Assembly (NCBI GenBank): GCA_017622495.1
Contig: JAGAQY010000024.1
Location: forward strand, 62,001 to 126,000
Reading direction: 5' to 3'
Length of the DNA stretch: 64,000 nucleotides
Origin: Bacteroidaceae bacterium
Lineage (GTDB): Bacteria; Bacteroidota; Bacteroidia; Bacteroidales; Bacteroidaceae
The notes beneath the pieces were generated by a model that saw only the letters and a program-made list of their open reading frames with translations, had not been told where the DNA came from and did not search any database. Numbering within the stretch: position 1 is the first letter of the stretch; each line of letters starts with the position of its first letter. The position numbers and the translations under genes are program-made. This document shows positions 10,601-20,500 of the stretch, one piece after another.

Positions 10601-11018
10601 TCTCGCTCATCTTGAAGGTCTGCTTAGCTACGGAAACCTCGCGCTCAAGAATGTCTAGTCCACCCGACTTAGAGCGGGGACGAGCCTGAATCACAACCTC
10701 CTGAATCTGGTTGTCATCCTTCATGGTTACATTGAAAACAGTGCGTGTGCCGATTTCCAATACGACATCCTGGAATCCTACATAAGAGAATTTCAACTTG
10801 TTCTTGTTGTTCTTCACAATCATGGTGAAGTTACCGTCAAAGTCGGTTGTAGAGTGCTCAACAATACGGTTGTCCTTGTCGATTTCCACAACGTTTACCA
10901 TCATCAACGGACCCATGGCATCGCTTACCTGTCCGGAGATACGTTGCTGTGCATTCAGCGTTGTGGCTGATGCAACAAAGCAAAGAATGGTCAATAGGAT
11001 ATATCTATATACTTTCAT
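7674..11018 (-). CDS. SusC/RagA-type TonB-dependent outer-membrane receptor, 1114 aa
   Basis: A signal peptide ends near residue 23 (TLNAQ). A carboxypeptidase-regulatory-like domain covers about 26-105 (RISGQVSDAMGPLM). The plug domain covers about 110-255 and holds LLTVNPEDIESIEVLKDASA followed by AIWGSRGSNGVIMIKTKRG, the SusC signature. A beta barrel fills the rest and ends in FTLNLTIGF, with a terminal Phe as usual for outer-membrane barrels. The length is normal for SusC. It begins 12 bp after the FAS1 gene upstream and is followed by its susD, so it is the main transporter of the operon. Energy would come from TonB-ExbBD, encoded elsewhere. Confidence 0.97.
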   Translation of the reverse strand: MKVYRYILLTILCFVASATTLNAQQRISGQVSDAMGPLMMVNVVEIDKDNRIVEHSTTDFDGNFTMIVKNNKNKLKFSYVGFQDVVLEIGTRTVFNVTMKDDNQIQEVVIQARPRSKSGGLDILEREVSVAKQTFKMSEMEGLSFASVDEALQGQIAGLDIVFNSGDLGSGTQMRLRGTSTINGNQEPLIVVNDNIFEMPDGEDFDFTTANEEKFAQLLTVNPEDIESIEVLKDASASAIWGSRGSNGVIMIKTKRGSRGKTKVTYSYRFKDKWLPKGLNLLNGDDYTMFLKEAHFNPTQSSTASNAQELNYNQSFAEYENFNNNTDWVDAISKHGQTHEHNLSLTGGGEKATFRVSGGYYKESGQIIKQKLDRFTTRMALDYYVSDRIRVSSDFALTYTNNDKNYQDLLPVAQIIMPNMSIYSQYRDSDGNVIVTDDYYLMRQNASGIFDKNQKDIINPVAMGNLAWRKEKSYRIAPQISLDYQLLGLNHDETQLRYYGMVYMDANTLSNSSYRPSSLTTKGLNNGDYNASSTNDNKTLSFNTRHRLQFLPKFSNPDHVTQFMAQFEMTTGNGNSQASSSSGIPTGIISTTTGTHVVSSSTSTWQWRSVAVLAQAFYSYKEGRYSATATLRRDGSTKFGANNRWGNFPSLSLRWNIIDEPWMQWAQDKIKLSMLSLRPGWGMTGSQPGSEYLHYTTYDTSGQYMGTTSVAQGGLRLTDLKWAKKNEYNIGTDFAFFPDEKLSGSFNYYDNNTTDQLMGGYAIPSSNGYSTLAYKNTGAVRNWGWELNISGNKFIKVGDFSVTAYANVAQNFNTILKMEESVLNNTNKDFDYKNGSYLNRIQLGNPLGSLYGFKFKGVYMYNYNTTWTKKRWEEAELELAAEGKKLHDYYPVASDADGNTIYGADGKPLRMAYNFKDGSAPYSFRGGDAMYEDINHDGNINQLDIVYLGNSNPKLQGGFGVTLQYKRLSLKSQFTYRYGVDVINSARMNVENMHSNNNQSIAVNWRWRKEGDATMMPRAMYNTGYNWLGSDRYLEDASYLRMSFLQASYSFDPAKLKKYGMNQLYLSASADNLFILSKYTGLDPEIGANGWGQAFDNSKTPRSRSFTLNLTIGF

Positions 11019-11030
11019 GATACCTTATAT

Positions 11031-13922
11031 TTATTTTTTGAATGTTTTGGTTGCTGCATCAAAGATACGGTCGTTCACCAAGAAGCCCAGTGAACCTTCG
11101 GGCGCTACAATCTGGTGTACTACGGCGAATGATGAGGTCTCAATCTTGCTGCCGCTAAACTCAATGTCGCGAGTCATGATGTTGTAGTGTTGACCCTCAG
11201 TGTTTGCGGTATTGTCTACATAGCATGTGTTGTCAATGCCTGCAATGTCGCCTTTTACAGAGATGGTCTGACCGTACAAGTAATCCTTACTCTCTACCGT
11301 TACGGTGTTGAATCGTTTGGTCACTTGGTCGAGGGTAGCAGTTTCATAATCTACTACATATCTAACTTCATTGCCTTCGGTGATGGAGTGGGGCAGGTTG
11401 TCAACATATACTGAGTTATCCTGGAAGTGATACTTGGTGAAGTTTACTACAAGCTCTACATCCTTTTTCAGTACAGCTATGCGTGCAGTAATTTCTGCAC
11501 TCAAAGCATCTATTTCGGCTTGGGCTGCGTCAAGAACCTCTTGTGAAGCACCTTCATTCTTCATGTTATAGAATGCCTCTTCCTTGTCCGTTTTGTTTAA
11601 CTTCAGCTCTTCTATGGCTTCAGCTTCGGTCTCCATATCAAGCCAGTTGGGCAGACCTGCAGCATACGCTTCATCTATGCTTGGATTGGTTGGTACATAT
11701 ACAGTATAATGATAGGTGTTGAATGTACGTACGTTCTGATCCAAACCTCCCAAATTCTCGAAAATCATATAGCGCTTGATAGAATCCTGATTGGCTACAC
11801 CTTGTTTGTCAACAGGAGCAATTGTGTTGAGTACAGTAGCACTACCAATGCAAAGTTCGTAGAACTTGCTGAAATCAGGATTGTCCTTCATTACTTTATA
11901 TACGGACTGTGTGGGGGGCTGTATCATACCGGCATCGAGGCGGTAGGTGTCACCGTTCTTCTGCGGATACTTGTGTCCTACAGGTACGCCTTCGCCGCTT
12001 TGTACTTGTGCTCCACCATAAATCTTTGTTACGTTACCTTCAGCGTCTATGTCAACCTTGATGGTACCATAACCCTTGGTCATGTGGTACTTGTTGCCAT
12101 CGGCAATGTTGCCCACAACAATGTAGTATTCGTACATCTGCTTCAGCAAGTTCTCGATTTGCGAACCTGTACCGGTTGAAGTCTCATTACCCAGACTCAC
12201 TTCGCTTAAAGCCAAGGTCGTGGGGTCGTAGTTGTACTTCTCTGCATATACCTTGCCCGCTTCACTGGTGGCTTTAGGATTGTACTTGAATACGTATGCT
12301 ATGGGTTCGGGATCGTTGATAGTCTTGGGGTCATAGTAGGTCATGCAACCATCGTTGGGAACAATCAGACTGAAGGTGCTTCCCATAGAGAGGAGGTACT
12401 TGTCGTACTCATATCTGTTGATTGCCCAGTTGGCGATTTTCAAAGTGTCGCTAAGCATTACAGGAGCTGTTACGGCTACGTAACGTGCAGGGCTGTATAC
12501 CTTGTTCGTAACGTACACAAGACCATTGTTGGCAATGATACACTCGTCGATGTGGTCCTTTTCTACACCCATGGGGTCGCGGGCGTCGTCCATGATGCTT
12601 GAAAAACGTGAGGGAACTGCAGCATTAAATGAGGTCTTCATCATATTGCGCATAAGGTATTGGATGTCCTCCAAGGGTATGCTGTCAATAGCTTCATTTA
12701 ATCCTTTGCCAAAGGGGTCTTCTACATTACGGCCATAACGTTCAATCAAAGCCTGTCCTTCACCTTCTGTGAAGTATAATATCAAGGCACTATCACTGGG
12801 GGCGAAGATAACACCCATGTCATTCTCCTTTGTGGTCTGTCCGGTTCCTGCTTTATAGGCGTTCCAACCTGGGTCGAAGAACAATGAGCCTGTAGCAGTG
12901 TGGGTCACTTTGTCAATGTCTTCGTAGCTCAGGTATCCGCTATTAGGCAGTGGCGTGCCTCTGTCGCTGAGTGCTGTATAGTATCTCTTCTCGTAAACTT
13001 GTTCAGCATTGGCATCATCACCATAGTGGTAGATACGGTTATAGTCAGCGGTAAGTGTTGCATTGGGTACGGGTACGGCAAAGCGGTCAAGCATACGGCT
13101 GAAGGTGTTGGTCCTACCATTGGTGCGGATTTCCTCAGCCATGTTGCTGGGTGGAATGAGCAGACCGTCGAGTTGGTGTACATAACCGTTCTTACAAGTC
13201 ACGTTCTGGTCGATAACCATCTTGTCGAAGATGAAGGCATCCTTTGTGGTTGCGCTGTAGCGGTTGTTCAACATGATGTTGAGGTCCTCAGCGCTGATGG
13301 AGTTCTGGTAGAGCTGCTCTTCGAGGAAGTGTACCATGGTGGTCTTTGTGGCATCGAGAGCCAAACGGATACCTGTTTGACGGAAACGGTCCCAATCCTT
13401 GTTGTTTTGGGGAAGGTCGGCGTCGTAGAACAGTCCGATGGTATCGGTTACGTTGGCTGATGTTTCCTGACGAAGGCAACGACCAATGATGGTCTCTGAG
13501 TTTTCGTTGGGAGCAGGCATGCTTGACATAAGCTCCAACAAGTAGGCATTGTCCAGCATGGAGTTATTGAGGATAATGCGTTTTTGGGCTTTGGTGAGCT
13601 GTTTGTAAACCTCCTCGTCTGTGCCCTCGTACTTCCATTCCTTTTTGACGGCCTTAATGAATGCCTCGTCGTCGGCTACGAAAAGGGTCTTACTACCTGT
13701 CTTCGAAAGAACATCTTTGTAATCCAGGTCTTCAATGACTTTCATGAAATAATTGAAGCAACCTTCACTCTCCAGATAATCGTAAATGCTTGCACCCAGA
13801 AAGTCCGGTTCTCTGTCGTCGTAGTAGTACTCATCACGGCAGGATTGAACTGTAGCACAAACAAATAACAAGCAAGCCATACTGATGTACTTGCCCACTT
13901 TGAACGTGTGTTTTTTGCTCAT
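11031..13922 (-). CDS. Large fasciclin (FAS1) repeat lipoprotein, 963 aa, first gene of the SusCD operon
   Basis: The lipobox is VQSC (Cys about 28). I see four FAS1-like repeats. The first, about 40-255, has SKTLFVADDEAF and NGYVHQLDGLL. The second, about 265-485, has MGVIFAPSDSAL and NGLVYVTNKVY. The third, about 490-660, has STFSLIVPNDGCM. The fourth, about 690-930, has HYTVYVPTNPSIDEA. A Lys/Glu-rich helical insertion lies inside the fourth repeat at about 775-830. It is the first gene of the operon, 41 bp downstream of a TAnnTTTG promoter box. It is much longer than its two FAS1 neighbours, with four repeats instead of two. Being first in the operon suggests it is made in the largest amount, but that is inference. 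Confidence 0.85.
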   Translation of the reverse strand: MSKKHTFKVGKYISMACLLFVCATVQSCRDEYYYDDREPDFLGASIYDYLESEGCFNYFMKVIEDLDYKDVLSKTGSKTLFVADDEAFIKAVKKEWKYEGTDEEVYKQLTKAQKRIILNNSMLDNAYLLELMSSMPAPNENSETIIGRCLRQETSANVTDTIGLFYDADLPQNNKDWDRFRQTGIRLALDATKTTMVHFLEEQLYQNSISAEDLNIMLNNRYSATTKDAFIFDKMVIDQNVTCKNGYVHQLDGLLIPPSNMAEEIRTNGRTNTFSRMLDRFAVPVPNATLTADYNRIYHYGDDANAEQVYEKRYYTALSDRGTPLPNSGYLSYEDIDKVTHTATGSLFFDPGWNAYKAGTGQTTKENDMGVIFAPSDSALILYFTEGEGQALIERYGRNVEDPFGKGLNEAIDSIPLEDIQYLMRNMMKTSFNAAVPSRFSSIMDDARDPMGVEKDHIDECIIANNGLVYVTNKVYSPARYVAVTAPVMLSDTLKIANWAINRYEYDKYLLSMGSTFSLIVPNDGCMTYYDPKTINDPEPIAYVFKYNPKATSEAGKVYAEKYNYDPTTLALSEVSLGNETSTGTGSQIENLLKQMYEYYIVVGNIADGNKYHMTKGYGTIKVDIDAEGNVTKIYGGAQVQSGEGVPVGHKYPQKNGDTYRLDAGMIQPPTQSVYKVMKDNPDFSKFYELCIGSATVLNTIAPVDKQGVANQDSIKRYMIFENLGGLDQNVRTFNTYHYTVYVPTNPSIDEAYAAGLPNWLDMETEAEAIEELKLNKTDKEEAFYNMKNEGASQEVLDAAQAEIDALSAEITARIAVLKKDVELVVNFTKYHFQDNSVYVDNLPHSITEGNEVRYVVDYETATLDQVTKRFNTVTVESKDYLYGQTISVKGDIAGIDNTCYVDNTANTEGQHYNIMTRDIEFSGSKIETSSFAVVHQIVAPEGSLGFLVNDRIFDAATKTFKK

Positions 13923-13962
13923 AAATAGGTATTATTAATGTTGTTTGTAGTCAATTAACGGA

Positions 13963-13970
13963 CAAAGATA
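13963..13970 (-). promoter_or_regulatory. Promoter -7 box for the FAS1/SusCD operon
   Basis: On the minus strand the box reads TATCTTTG, a full match to the Bacteroidetes -7 consensus TAnnTTTG, 41 bp before the ATG at 13922. I do not see a clear TTTG about 20 bp further upstream, so the -33 element is weak or absent. Confidence 0.6.
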
Positions 13971-14045
13971 AAACTAATCCCTCACACTAGCTAATTTTTT
14001 GTTACATTTTTTAGCATTTGGCGGTTTTTTAACTCTGTTAATTTG

Positions 14046-15560
14046 CTATTTTGTAGACAGACTTTTAAAGGTCACTGGCAGTGCCGGTTTGTCAATATGC
14101 CGTGCAAACTCCTGTGGCGTGATGGTCACAGGCTCCAGCATATACTCCGGTACGTTGTAACTCTTGAAGTAATCTTCGTAGAAATAGGGGTCTCTCTGCG
14201 GTAAGATGAAGGGCTTGTGAGCGCGGCCGTTCTTGTCGAAATAGGCAATGTAGAGACGGGTGTAGCCACCATCGTCGCGGCGACTGGTATAGAGAATCCA
14301 ACGTCCGTTACTTGACCATGAATGATAGCTTTCCACATCATCGCTATTGAGTTCTCTCATGTTGCGCATAGCCATGTTCTTCAGGTCAATCATGTAGAGG
14401 TCGGCATCTTTGTGCCAAATGTGGAAACAGCCATATTCTGCCATGCCGAAGAGCAGGTATCGCCCATCGGGAGAGATGCGTGGGAGTGTGGCACTCTTGC
14501 CGAGTGTGTCGGCGTCGAGAACAAGTTCGGCAGGACCGAATGTCTTGGTTTCAGGATCGAACGATTTGCGGTAGATCTTGTACTTGAATTGTTTGTAGTT
14601 GTCGATGATTTCACGCTCTTTCCCTGCGTAGTTTTGTATCTCGTAGTGTGCCGAGTTGTAGTACAGTGTCTTGCCGTCAGGTGCCCAAGCTGGGAACACC
14701 TCCCATTCGAGTGTGTCATGTTCTATGAAACTTACCTCGTTGCGGTCTATGTCGTAGAGTATGAGGTCGCTCTTAAGGTCTTGAACTTCAATCTTGTTGT
14801 TGTTCTTTGTGTGGAATGACTGACCCGTGTCGTTGATGGAGTAGGCTATGAAGTTGTGTGTGGGGTGCCATGCTGGATATACACCAGCCGAGATGGTGGA
14901 GTCGGTCTTTAGGTTAATCTTCTTCACTTCATCTCCATTGACGATAATTGTGCCTCCTTTGTGTTGGCGTACGTGGAACTGCATGTTGTCGGTCTTGTAG
15001 TTGCGGTAGTGATGACAGTTGATGCACTGTCCGTTGATATCTTCACTCTGCAACATGTTGTTGTAGATGATTTGCTCATCGAAGTTTTCGATGTGGCGTT
15101 GCCTTATACTGAGTTCCTCGTAGGTGACGTAAGAAGGTGCAATGATACGGTATGAGATGTAGGGGTCAATAGGCTCTTCGGCTACGTGCCAGGTGATGGG
15201 GCGGAGGCGTTCCCAGCCCTTGTCGGTTTGTACGTAGGTGTACACTTTGATGTCTTTGCCCTTGCTGGCTTCGAGTATGCGGTGCCAGTCTTTTATTTTC
15301 CAATCGGTATGCTTGCCTTTGACGACCAATGACTGATCGCCTGCTTGGAGCTCGGTAATGAATGCTTTTCCCTCCATCGTGTAGGCAAAGTTCAGAGGGG
15401 CAATATTATAGGGGATGGTGATGCCGTTGGTGTAGCTGGGATGTACCGCAGCTTCTGTGTTGGTGTCGGTGTATTGCTTGGGTGGTGTAGCAGTGCATCC
15501 AGTAAGAATCAATGTGCAGAGCAGTGCTGTGTATAATGTGTGCTTGTGGGTGTGTCGCAT
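14046..15560 (-). CDS. TolB-like beta-propeller lipoprotein with a CxxCH motif, 504 aa
   Basis: The lipobox is LTGC (Cys22). From about residue 220 there are WD40/PD40-type propeller repeats of the TolB kind: YPAWHPTHNFIAYS, FPAWAPDGKTLYYN, LPRISPDGRYLLFG and YHSWSSNGRWILYTSR. Between the N-terminal beta region and the propeller lies one CINCHH site (Cys179, Cys182, His183), the form of a c-type heme attachment site. Whether heme is attached is unknown; a single CxxCH can also bind metal. It follows a DUF6057-type membrane protein gene by about 106 bp, and a 10-bp-period repeat array fills that gap. My recollection is that TolB-like and DUF6057 genes occur together in other Bacteroidales, which would support a shared but undefined envelope role. 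Confidence 0.75.
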   Translation of the reverse strand: MRHTHKHTLYTALLCTLILTGCTATPPKQYTDTNTEAAVHPSYTNGITIPYNIAPLNFAYTMEGKAFITELQAGDQSLVVKGKHTDWKIKDWHRILEASKGKDIKVYTYVQTDKGWERLRPITWHVAEEPIDPYISYRIIAPSYVTYEELSIRQRHIENFDEQIIYNNMLQSEDINGQCINCHHYRNYKTDNMQFHVRQHKGGTIIVNGDEVKKINLKTDSTISAGVYPAWHPTHNFIAYSINDTGQSFHTKNNNKIEVQDLKSDLILYDIDRNEVSFIEHDTLEWEVFPAWAPDGKTLYYNSAHYEIQNYAGKEREIIDNYKQFKYKIYRKSFDPETKTFGPAELVLDADTLGKSATLPRISPDGRYLLFGMAEYGCFHIWHKDADLYMIDLKNMAMRNMRELNSDDVESYHSWSSNGRWILYTSRRDDGGYTRLYIAYFDKNGRAHKPFILPQRDPYFYEDYFKSYNVPEYMLEPVTITPQEFARHIDKPALPVTFKSLSTK

Positions 15561-15600
15561 AGGTTTTGTTTTAGTGGTGATGGTTCTTGTTGTGGTATTA

Positions 15601-15664
15601 TAGGATTCTCTATGATTGCTTAGGATTTTCTATGACAACCTAGGGCTTCCTATGGTTGCCTGGG
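15601..15664. repeat. 10-bp-period TAGG/TATG direct-repeat array
   Basis: TAGG and TATG tetramers alternate at exactly 10-bp steps (15601, 15611, 15621, 15631, 15641, 15651, with TGGG at 15661), giving a 20-bp dimer repeated about three times. The array starts 3 bp after the stop codon of the DUF6057 gene (minus strand) and lies before the TolB-like gene, so it would be transcribed between two cistrons. Confidence 0.85.
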
Positions 15665-15666
15665 AA

Positions 15667-17547
15667 TTAATAAGATTTGACGTCTCTGATAAAGAAATAG
15701 AAGTACCAGAAGGTGTTGCCGAATCGCTCATAGAATAGTTTTTTGGCTTCGGGGTCACGTTCTACATTCTCAACGGCATGCTTCTGCGCAAAGCGCATGA
15801 AATCCTGAAAGCGCATCTTTACCGATTTGTCGAAGGGCATCTTGCTGATGTCCACGGTCTTTTCCAAGTTGCCATAGAGCAGAGCTGCCTCTTGATAGTG
15901 GGTGGGCATGCGGTCGGTCTTATGGCTGTTGGCATATCGGAAGAAACAGTTCCAGAAGGTCTGTATGTCTTTCAAGGTGAGTGCACACATGAGTGAGGCC
16001 TCGTCAAACATCGGTGTGTTGAGGTCACTGTAGGTGTGGGCGAAGTAGTTGAGCAGGTATATCTCTACCAGTGTGTTGTCGCCGTCCAGCTGATCTTCAA
16101 ACTGGTACAGAGGCAGTATACTTGCCATTTCACGGTCTTTGGCTATCAACTCGGGGTTTTTGGCCATCTTTTCGTATTTCTTGGCCCATTCCTTGTAGAA
16201 GAGGGTTTTCTTCAGTGTGTTGATATACTTCATCGCAAGGTCATATTCGCCCGACACGATGGAGGTCTTTACCATGTATTTCATGTAGTCGACTTTCCAT
16301 CCGTACTCTACAGCATCCTCGAGGCACCAGCGATAGCAAAAGTTCATACGGGCATAGTGGTAATACAGCATCTTACCCCCCACCTGCATGAGTCTGATCT
16401 CGAAGGGTGATGCTGCAGGTTCGCCGCCGTCGAGATAGTGGAACATCTCATCGCCGGCTCTTCCCAATTTGAGCAATGCCAGATTGCGGTTGAGCACGAT
16501 GAGGCGTGTAGGTGTCTGCTTTTGTGCTTTGGCTATGTCGAGAGCCTTGCGCCATTCCAGTCGCTCCATGGCATGATTCATCTTTATCTCGGCACGGAAG
16601 TTGGGGTCACGGAACCAGAATAGCTGTACGATGAATACGATCAGTCCGATTCCGATGCCTTGTGTCAGCATGAATCTTTTCTTGGTCTGAACATGATTGC
16701 CTGAGCGGTTGAAGCGTATGAATGGCATTACCAATGGGAACAGGTAGAGCAGGATATAGGGAATCCAGGTGCGCAGGTCACGGGCAATGAACTCGAAGGC
16801 TGGCATGCCTGCCGTGAACATGCGGACAAAGCGGGTTTGCTCATACACATTATAATATAATATAGGTGTAGCGATAGCAGCCGCTATACATAGGAGTGCA
16901 ACTCCAATGTTGCGTTCCTTGGAGGTTGCTTCAAGGACTACGATGCTCAGCAATGCCAGCAGGGCATAGAATCCAAACAGAGGATATCCTGCAGCTGCAA
17001 TGAGTGCTACTGTGATATAGCGTACCCATCCCTTGCTTATTTGGTATAGGCGCATGGCCGACAACGTGAAGAGGAAGCCCACGAGCATGGAGTAGAAGTA
17101 TCCCTGGGTCTTGATTTGGAATATCCAATACCCGGCTTCCATGGCGCAACTCAATATGAGCGCAACAGGGACGATGGTCAGCAAGCCCCAACGTGCAGGT
17201 ATGTCAAACACCTTTCGGGTGAGGAGCTGCACCACGAATAGGAGTCCTACAAAGAGGAGTGAACCCAGCATGGGGTAGTAGAAGAACTGTGTGAGGAAAC
17301 AGGCTATGTAGCTCATCAGTCCGCCGGGAACCATCATGCGTTCGTCGAAATAGACTTCAGTGGGTAGCCATAGCGATAGCTCTTGTACACGGTAGAGGTA
17401 CTCATGCTCAAAGATGTTGAGCAGTAGCCAAGTGATGACCAAGAAGGTGAGCCCTGCGATGAGGGGAAGGTGCTTGAGCTTGTCGTCTTCGATGACTGCT
17501 GCTGTGGTCATTGGGGAATTGTGTTTTGCTTGTGCTTGTTTTTTCAT
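15667..17547 (-). CDS. DUF6057-type polytopic membrane protein, 626 aa
   Basis: The N-terminal half holds about ten hydrophobic segments between residues 28 and 312 (for example LIAGLTFLVITWLLLNIF and LLALLSIVVLE). The C-terminal half, about 320-626, is soluble, rich in aromatic and charged residues, and helical in the manner of TPR proteins (NHAMERLEWRKALDIAKAQ, GEYDLAMKYINTLKK). I match it from memory to the uncharacterised Bacteroidales family DUF6057; the biochemical role is not known. It starts 45 bp after a GH128-type glycosidase gene and precedes the TolB-like lipoprotein gene on the same strand, so the three may form one operon. It probably sits in the inner membrane with the helical part on one side; the orientation cannot be fixed by eye. 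Confidence 0.7.
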   Translation of the reverse strand: MKKQAQAKHNSPMTTAAVIEDDKLKHLPLIAGLTFLVITWLLLNIFEHEYLYRVQELSLWLPTEVYFDERMMVPGGLMSYIACFLTQFFYYPMLGSLLFVGLLFVVQLLTRKVFDIPARWGLLTIVPVALILSCAMEAGYWIFQIKTQGYFYSMLVGFLFTLSAMRLYQISKGWVRYITVALIAAAGYPLFGFYALLALLSIVVLEATSKERNIGVALLCIAAAIATPILYYNVYEQTRFVRMFTAGMPAFEFIARDLRTWIPYILLYLFPLVMPFIRFNRSGNHVQTKKRFMLTQGIGIGLIVFIVQLFWFRDPNFRAEIKMNHAMERLEWRKALDIAKAQKQTPTRLIVLNRNLALLKLGRAGDEMFHYLDGGEPAASPFEIRLMQVGGKMLYYHYARMNFCYRWCLEDAVEYGWKVDYMKYMVKTSIVSGEYDLAMKYINTLKKTLFYKEWAKKYEKMAKNPELIAKDREMASILPLYQFEDQLDGDNTLVEIYLLNYFAHTYSDLNTPMFDEASLMCALTLKDIQTFWNCFFRYANSHKTDRMPTHYQEAALLYGNLEKTVDISKMPFDKSVKMRFQDFMRFAQKHAVENVERDPEAKKLFYERFGNTFWYFYFFIRDVKSY

Positions 17548-17591
17548 TGTATGCTGTATTGTTATTTGCGGTGTTATGGACTGTTAAGGGC

Positions 17592-20500
17592 TTATGGTAT
17601 GTAAAACTTTTTCTTGTCGACAAGGTAGGTGCCTTGAGGCAGGGTGATGTGCTGGGTCTCTTCTATTACCGATTGCCAAACTCGTTTCCCGTCTGTCGTG
17701 TAGATAGTTACGTTTTGTGGTTCGGGCACAGTGATGAAGATATACCCTTTGCCTTGTGTTATCTGGAGTCCGCTCCACGTAGTTGTGGCGATGCCAGAGG
17801 TGTCGAGCGTGAGTGTATGTACCTTGCTGTAGGTATCCTCTCCCAGGAGTGTGGTGACGTGTAGCCTGAAGTGGATGGTGCCGTCCTTGAAGGCGGCGGC
17901 ATCCGTGTTGAGGGTATATTCGGTGCCGTCAAACTTCCATCGGGCCTTTTCTTCGTAGGCTATGTCCCAGTTCTCCCCATCGTAACTGTATTCCACGACA
18001 AGGGCATCGGTGACGTCACCATTGGGATTCTCTATGGTGAAGTCCAGCATGTTGCGGCTGGCATCATGAATGACCTTTAGGGTGACATCCTGCAGTGAGG
18101 GCTTCCACCAGTCGGGGATATACTGAACCTCAGCCTTATAGGCAAATGATGAGGGATAATCGCGGTAGATGAATCCTGCGGGAGTGGGCCATCCGTCCTC
18201 GTAGATCATGCGGTTGTACCATAGGTCGTTGTTGTAGGGTACGTAGCGCTCCACGTAGTCGAGGCTTTCCAGAAGGTCGAAGATCTGCTGGTACTTCTTG
18301 GCGGCATCGTTGACGTTTGTCTCGCTGGGCTTGTCCCATGAGGCACCATTCTCCATCTCGGTGATCCAGATGGGACGTCCCGTAGCATTGTGGATGTCTT
18401 CGAGGCGCTTCTTCCAAGTGGCAATGTCCTCCTTCCAGTAGGAGTGTGTGACTACAAAGTCGCATCGGTAGGCATAGTTGTGGCAGTATTGTACGTAGTT
18501 CTTGAGCCATCCGGCATCGGTGGGTGAGGGCGAACCTATGCGCATACCGCTCTCGAAGAACTCGGTGTGGTGTGTGAAGGCGCTCCACTCGCTGATGGCT
18601 CCGCCACACGAGCATTGGGCCGAGCCGTGCTGCTCTGAGTGTTCTGGCTCATTGTATCCCAATACGTGGGTGCAGTTTTCCAGTGCATTGATCTGTGCCC
18701 ATCCCGGCCACCAGAGGTGTTGCTTGATGGGTACATATTCGAGGTCTGTGGTGTTGTTGCGGTCGGCACTCCAGGTATAGAACCAGTTGGCGCGTATGCT
18801 CTCGGTCTCCTTATTGATGGTGCTGTTGCCCGCTGTATTTCCCCAGCCCTTCTTGGATACATATTGCCAAGGCTTGACGACGATGCTTGATACGCGACGG
18901 TTTAGGGCTTCAGGGGCTACGGGGACCATGAGGTCTTCATGGTCGGCCACGTAGACGCGGCTGTATCCGCTGCCATCGGCATTGGCTGCAAGTGTGGCCA
19001 TGTATCCGCGCTTGAGGATAAAGCTCTGCATGGTGTTGGCCTTGTCGCCCAGGTTGTTGTGCTTGCCTGTGGCGTAGCTGGTGGCATCACCGCTGTAGAG
19101 TTCGCCGCTGTATAGTGTGAACGGACGGATGTCAGATGGGTAGGGGATGACTGCCGTACCATCAAGATAGATGGCTGCGCGGTAGTTCTTGTCCGATTGA
19201 GGCTTGAGTCCCTTTATGGTGGCGATGTCTGTCAGGGCCGATATTGTTGCCGACGGGCGTGTGTGGGGGAGAATCACCCAGCAGTCTTGATTCTCAATGT
19301 GCAATGTAGACTCTACCATCGTAGACGCCTCGTTAAGCAGGTAGTAGTCGGCTGCAGCAGTGAGGTAGAGGTCGCAATGATGGGCCATGGCCAGCTGGCG
19401 CTTCACCTTATTATATTTGTTGCCGTCGTACTGCCCGGGTGCCAGTGCTTTGCTGACGCTTATCACTTCGGCGATATAGCTGTCAAGGTGCTGTGTGGCC
19501 AAGCCTGTGTATTCGGTCTTTTCACCTCCTACGGTGAGTGCGGGCACTTCGTATGTGGCGGCACTGCCTGCCAATATGCCATTGTGGTAGACCTTGACTG
19601 TGCCATTGTCGGCCATGAAGCGGTAGTTGTGGCGCTCTGCTCCTTGGGGTAGGGTGTAGATGTCTTGTCCGCCTACGCTGATGCTGGTGCGGTTGATGCC
19701 GATGAGCGCTCCCTGCTTGTTTCTGTTGCGGATGAGGATGTATGCTGTGGAGTCATTGGCAAAGGTTACGCTGTCGAGACTGAGCGTATAGTTGTCGTCA
19801 AGGCTGATGCCGTTGCTGTCGTAGGTGGCCCATACGCGGATGTTCTTGGAGTCTTCTGCTGTACTTTCCTTGCAGGTGTTGATGGCCTTCTCAACCTCGG
19901 CAGTGGTCTCTACGATCGTATTGATGTCGTTGATGGTTGCCTGTGCCAATACCTCCTTGGCCTTCTCGAGACAGATGCTCAAATTTGTGGTGGCCGCTAT
20001 GCCATATATGCCGCTGCTGATAATCTGTTCGCCCAGTGTGATGGCCTCTTGTAATTTGTTGGCATAGAGCGCCAAGCGGCTGTCATTGAGCGGGAACTGT
20101 GCCTCCACGAGTTGCCAGGTGCTAAGCTCGCCTTTGCTCTTGTCGTAATATACGCCGATATATTCATTGGCTTCCTGGTCTTTGTCGGCGCCCAGTACCT
20201 TTCCGCTATATAGTGAGGTGATGGTGCCCTCCAGACCTTCGGTGATGGCCCATAGATCGGTATTGTTTGTTGCTTGGGCATCGTTGAGTGTCATGCTCCA
20301 GGTGTTGGCTGTGCTGGCAGCAAGGTATTTGCCTGATGCTTTGTGGCGCAGGCGGTAGTAGCCCTCCTTGTTACTGCTCTCTGCACACCAGGTGTATGCT
20401 GCATTGCTGGCATCAGCATTGGTAGCTGCCAAGGCGGGCACGTTGCTGGTGTTGAGTCCCAGCAGGCGGTTGTAGTAGGTGTTGTAGAGGTAGTATTCGC

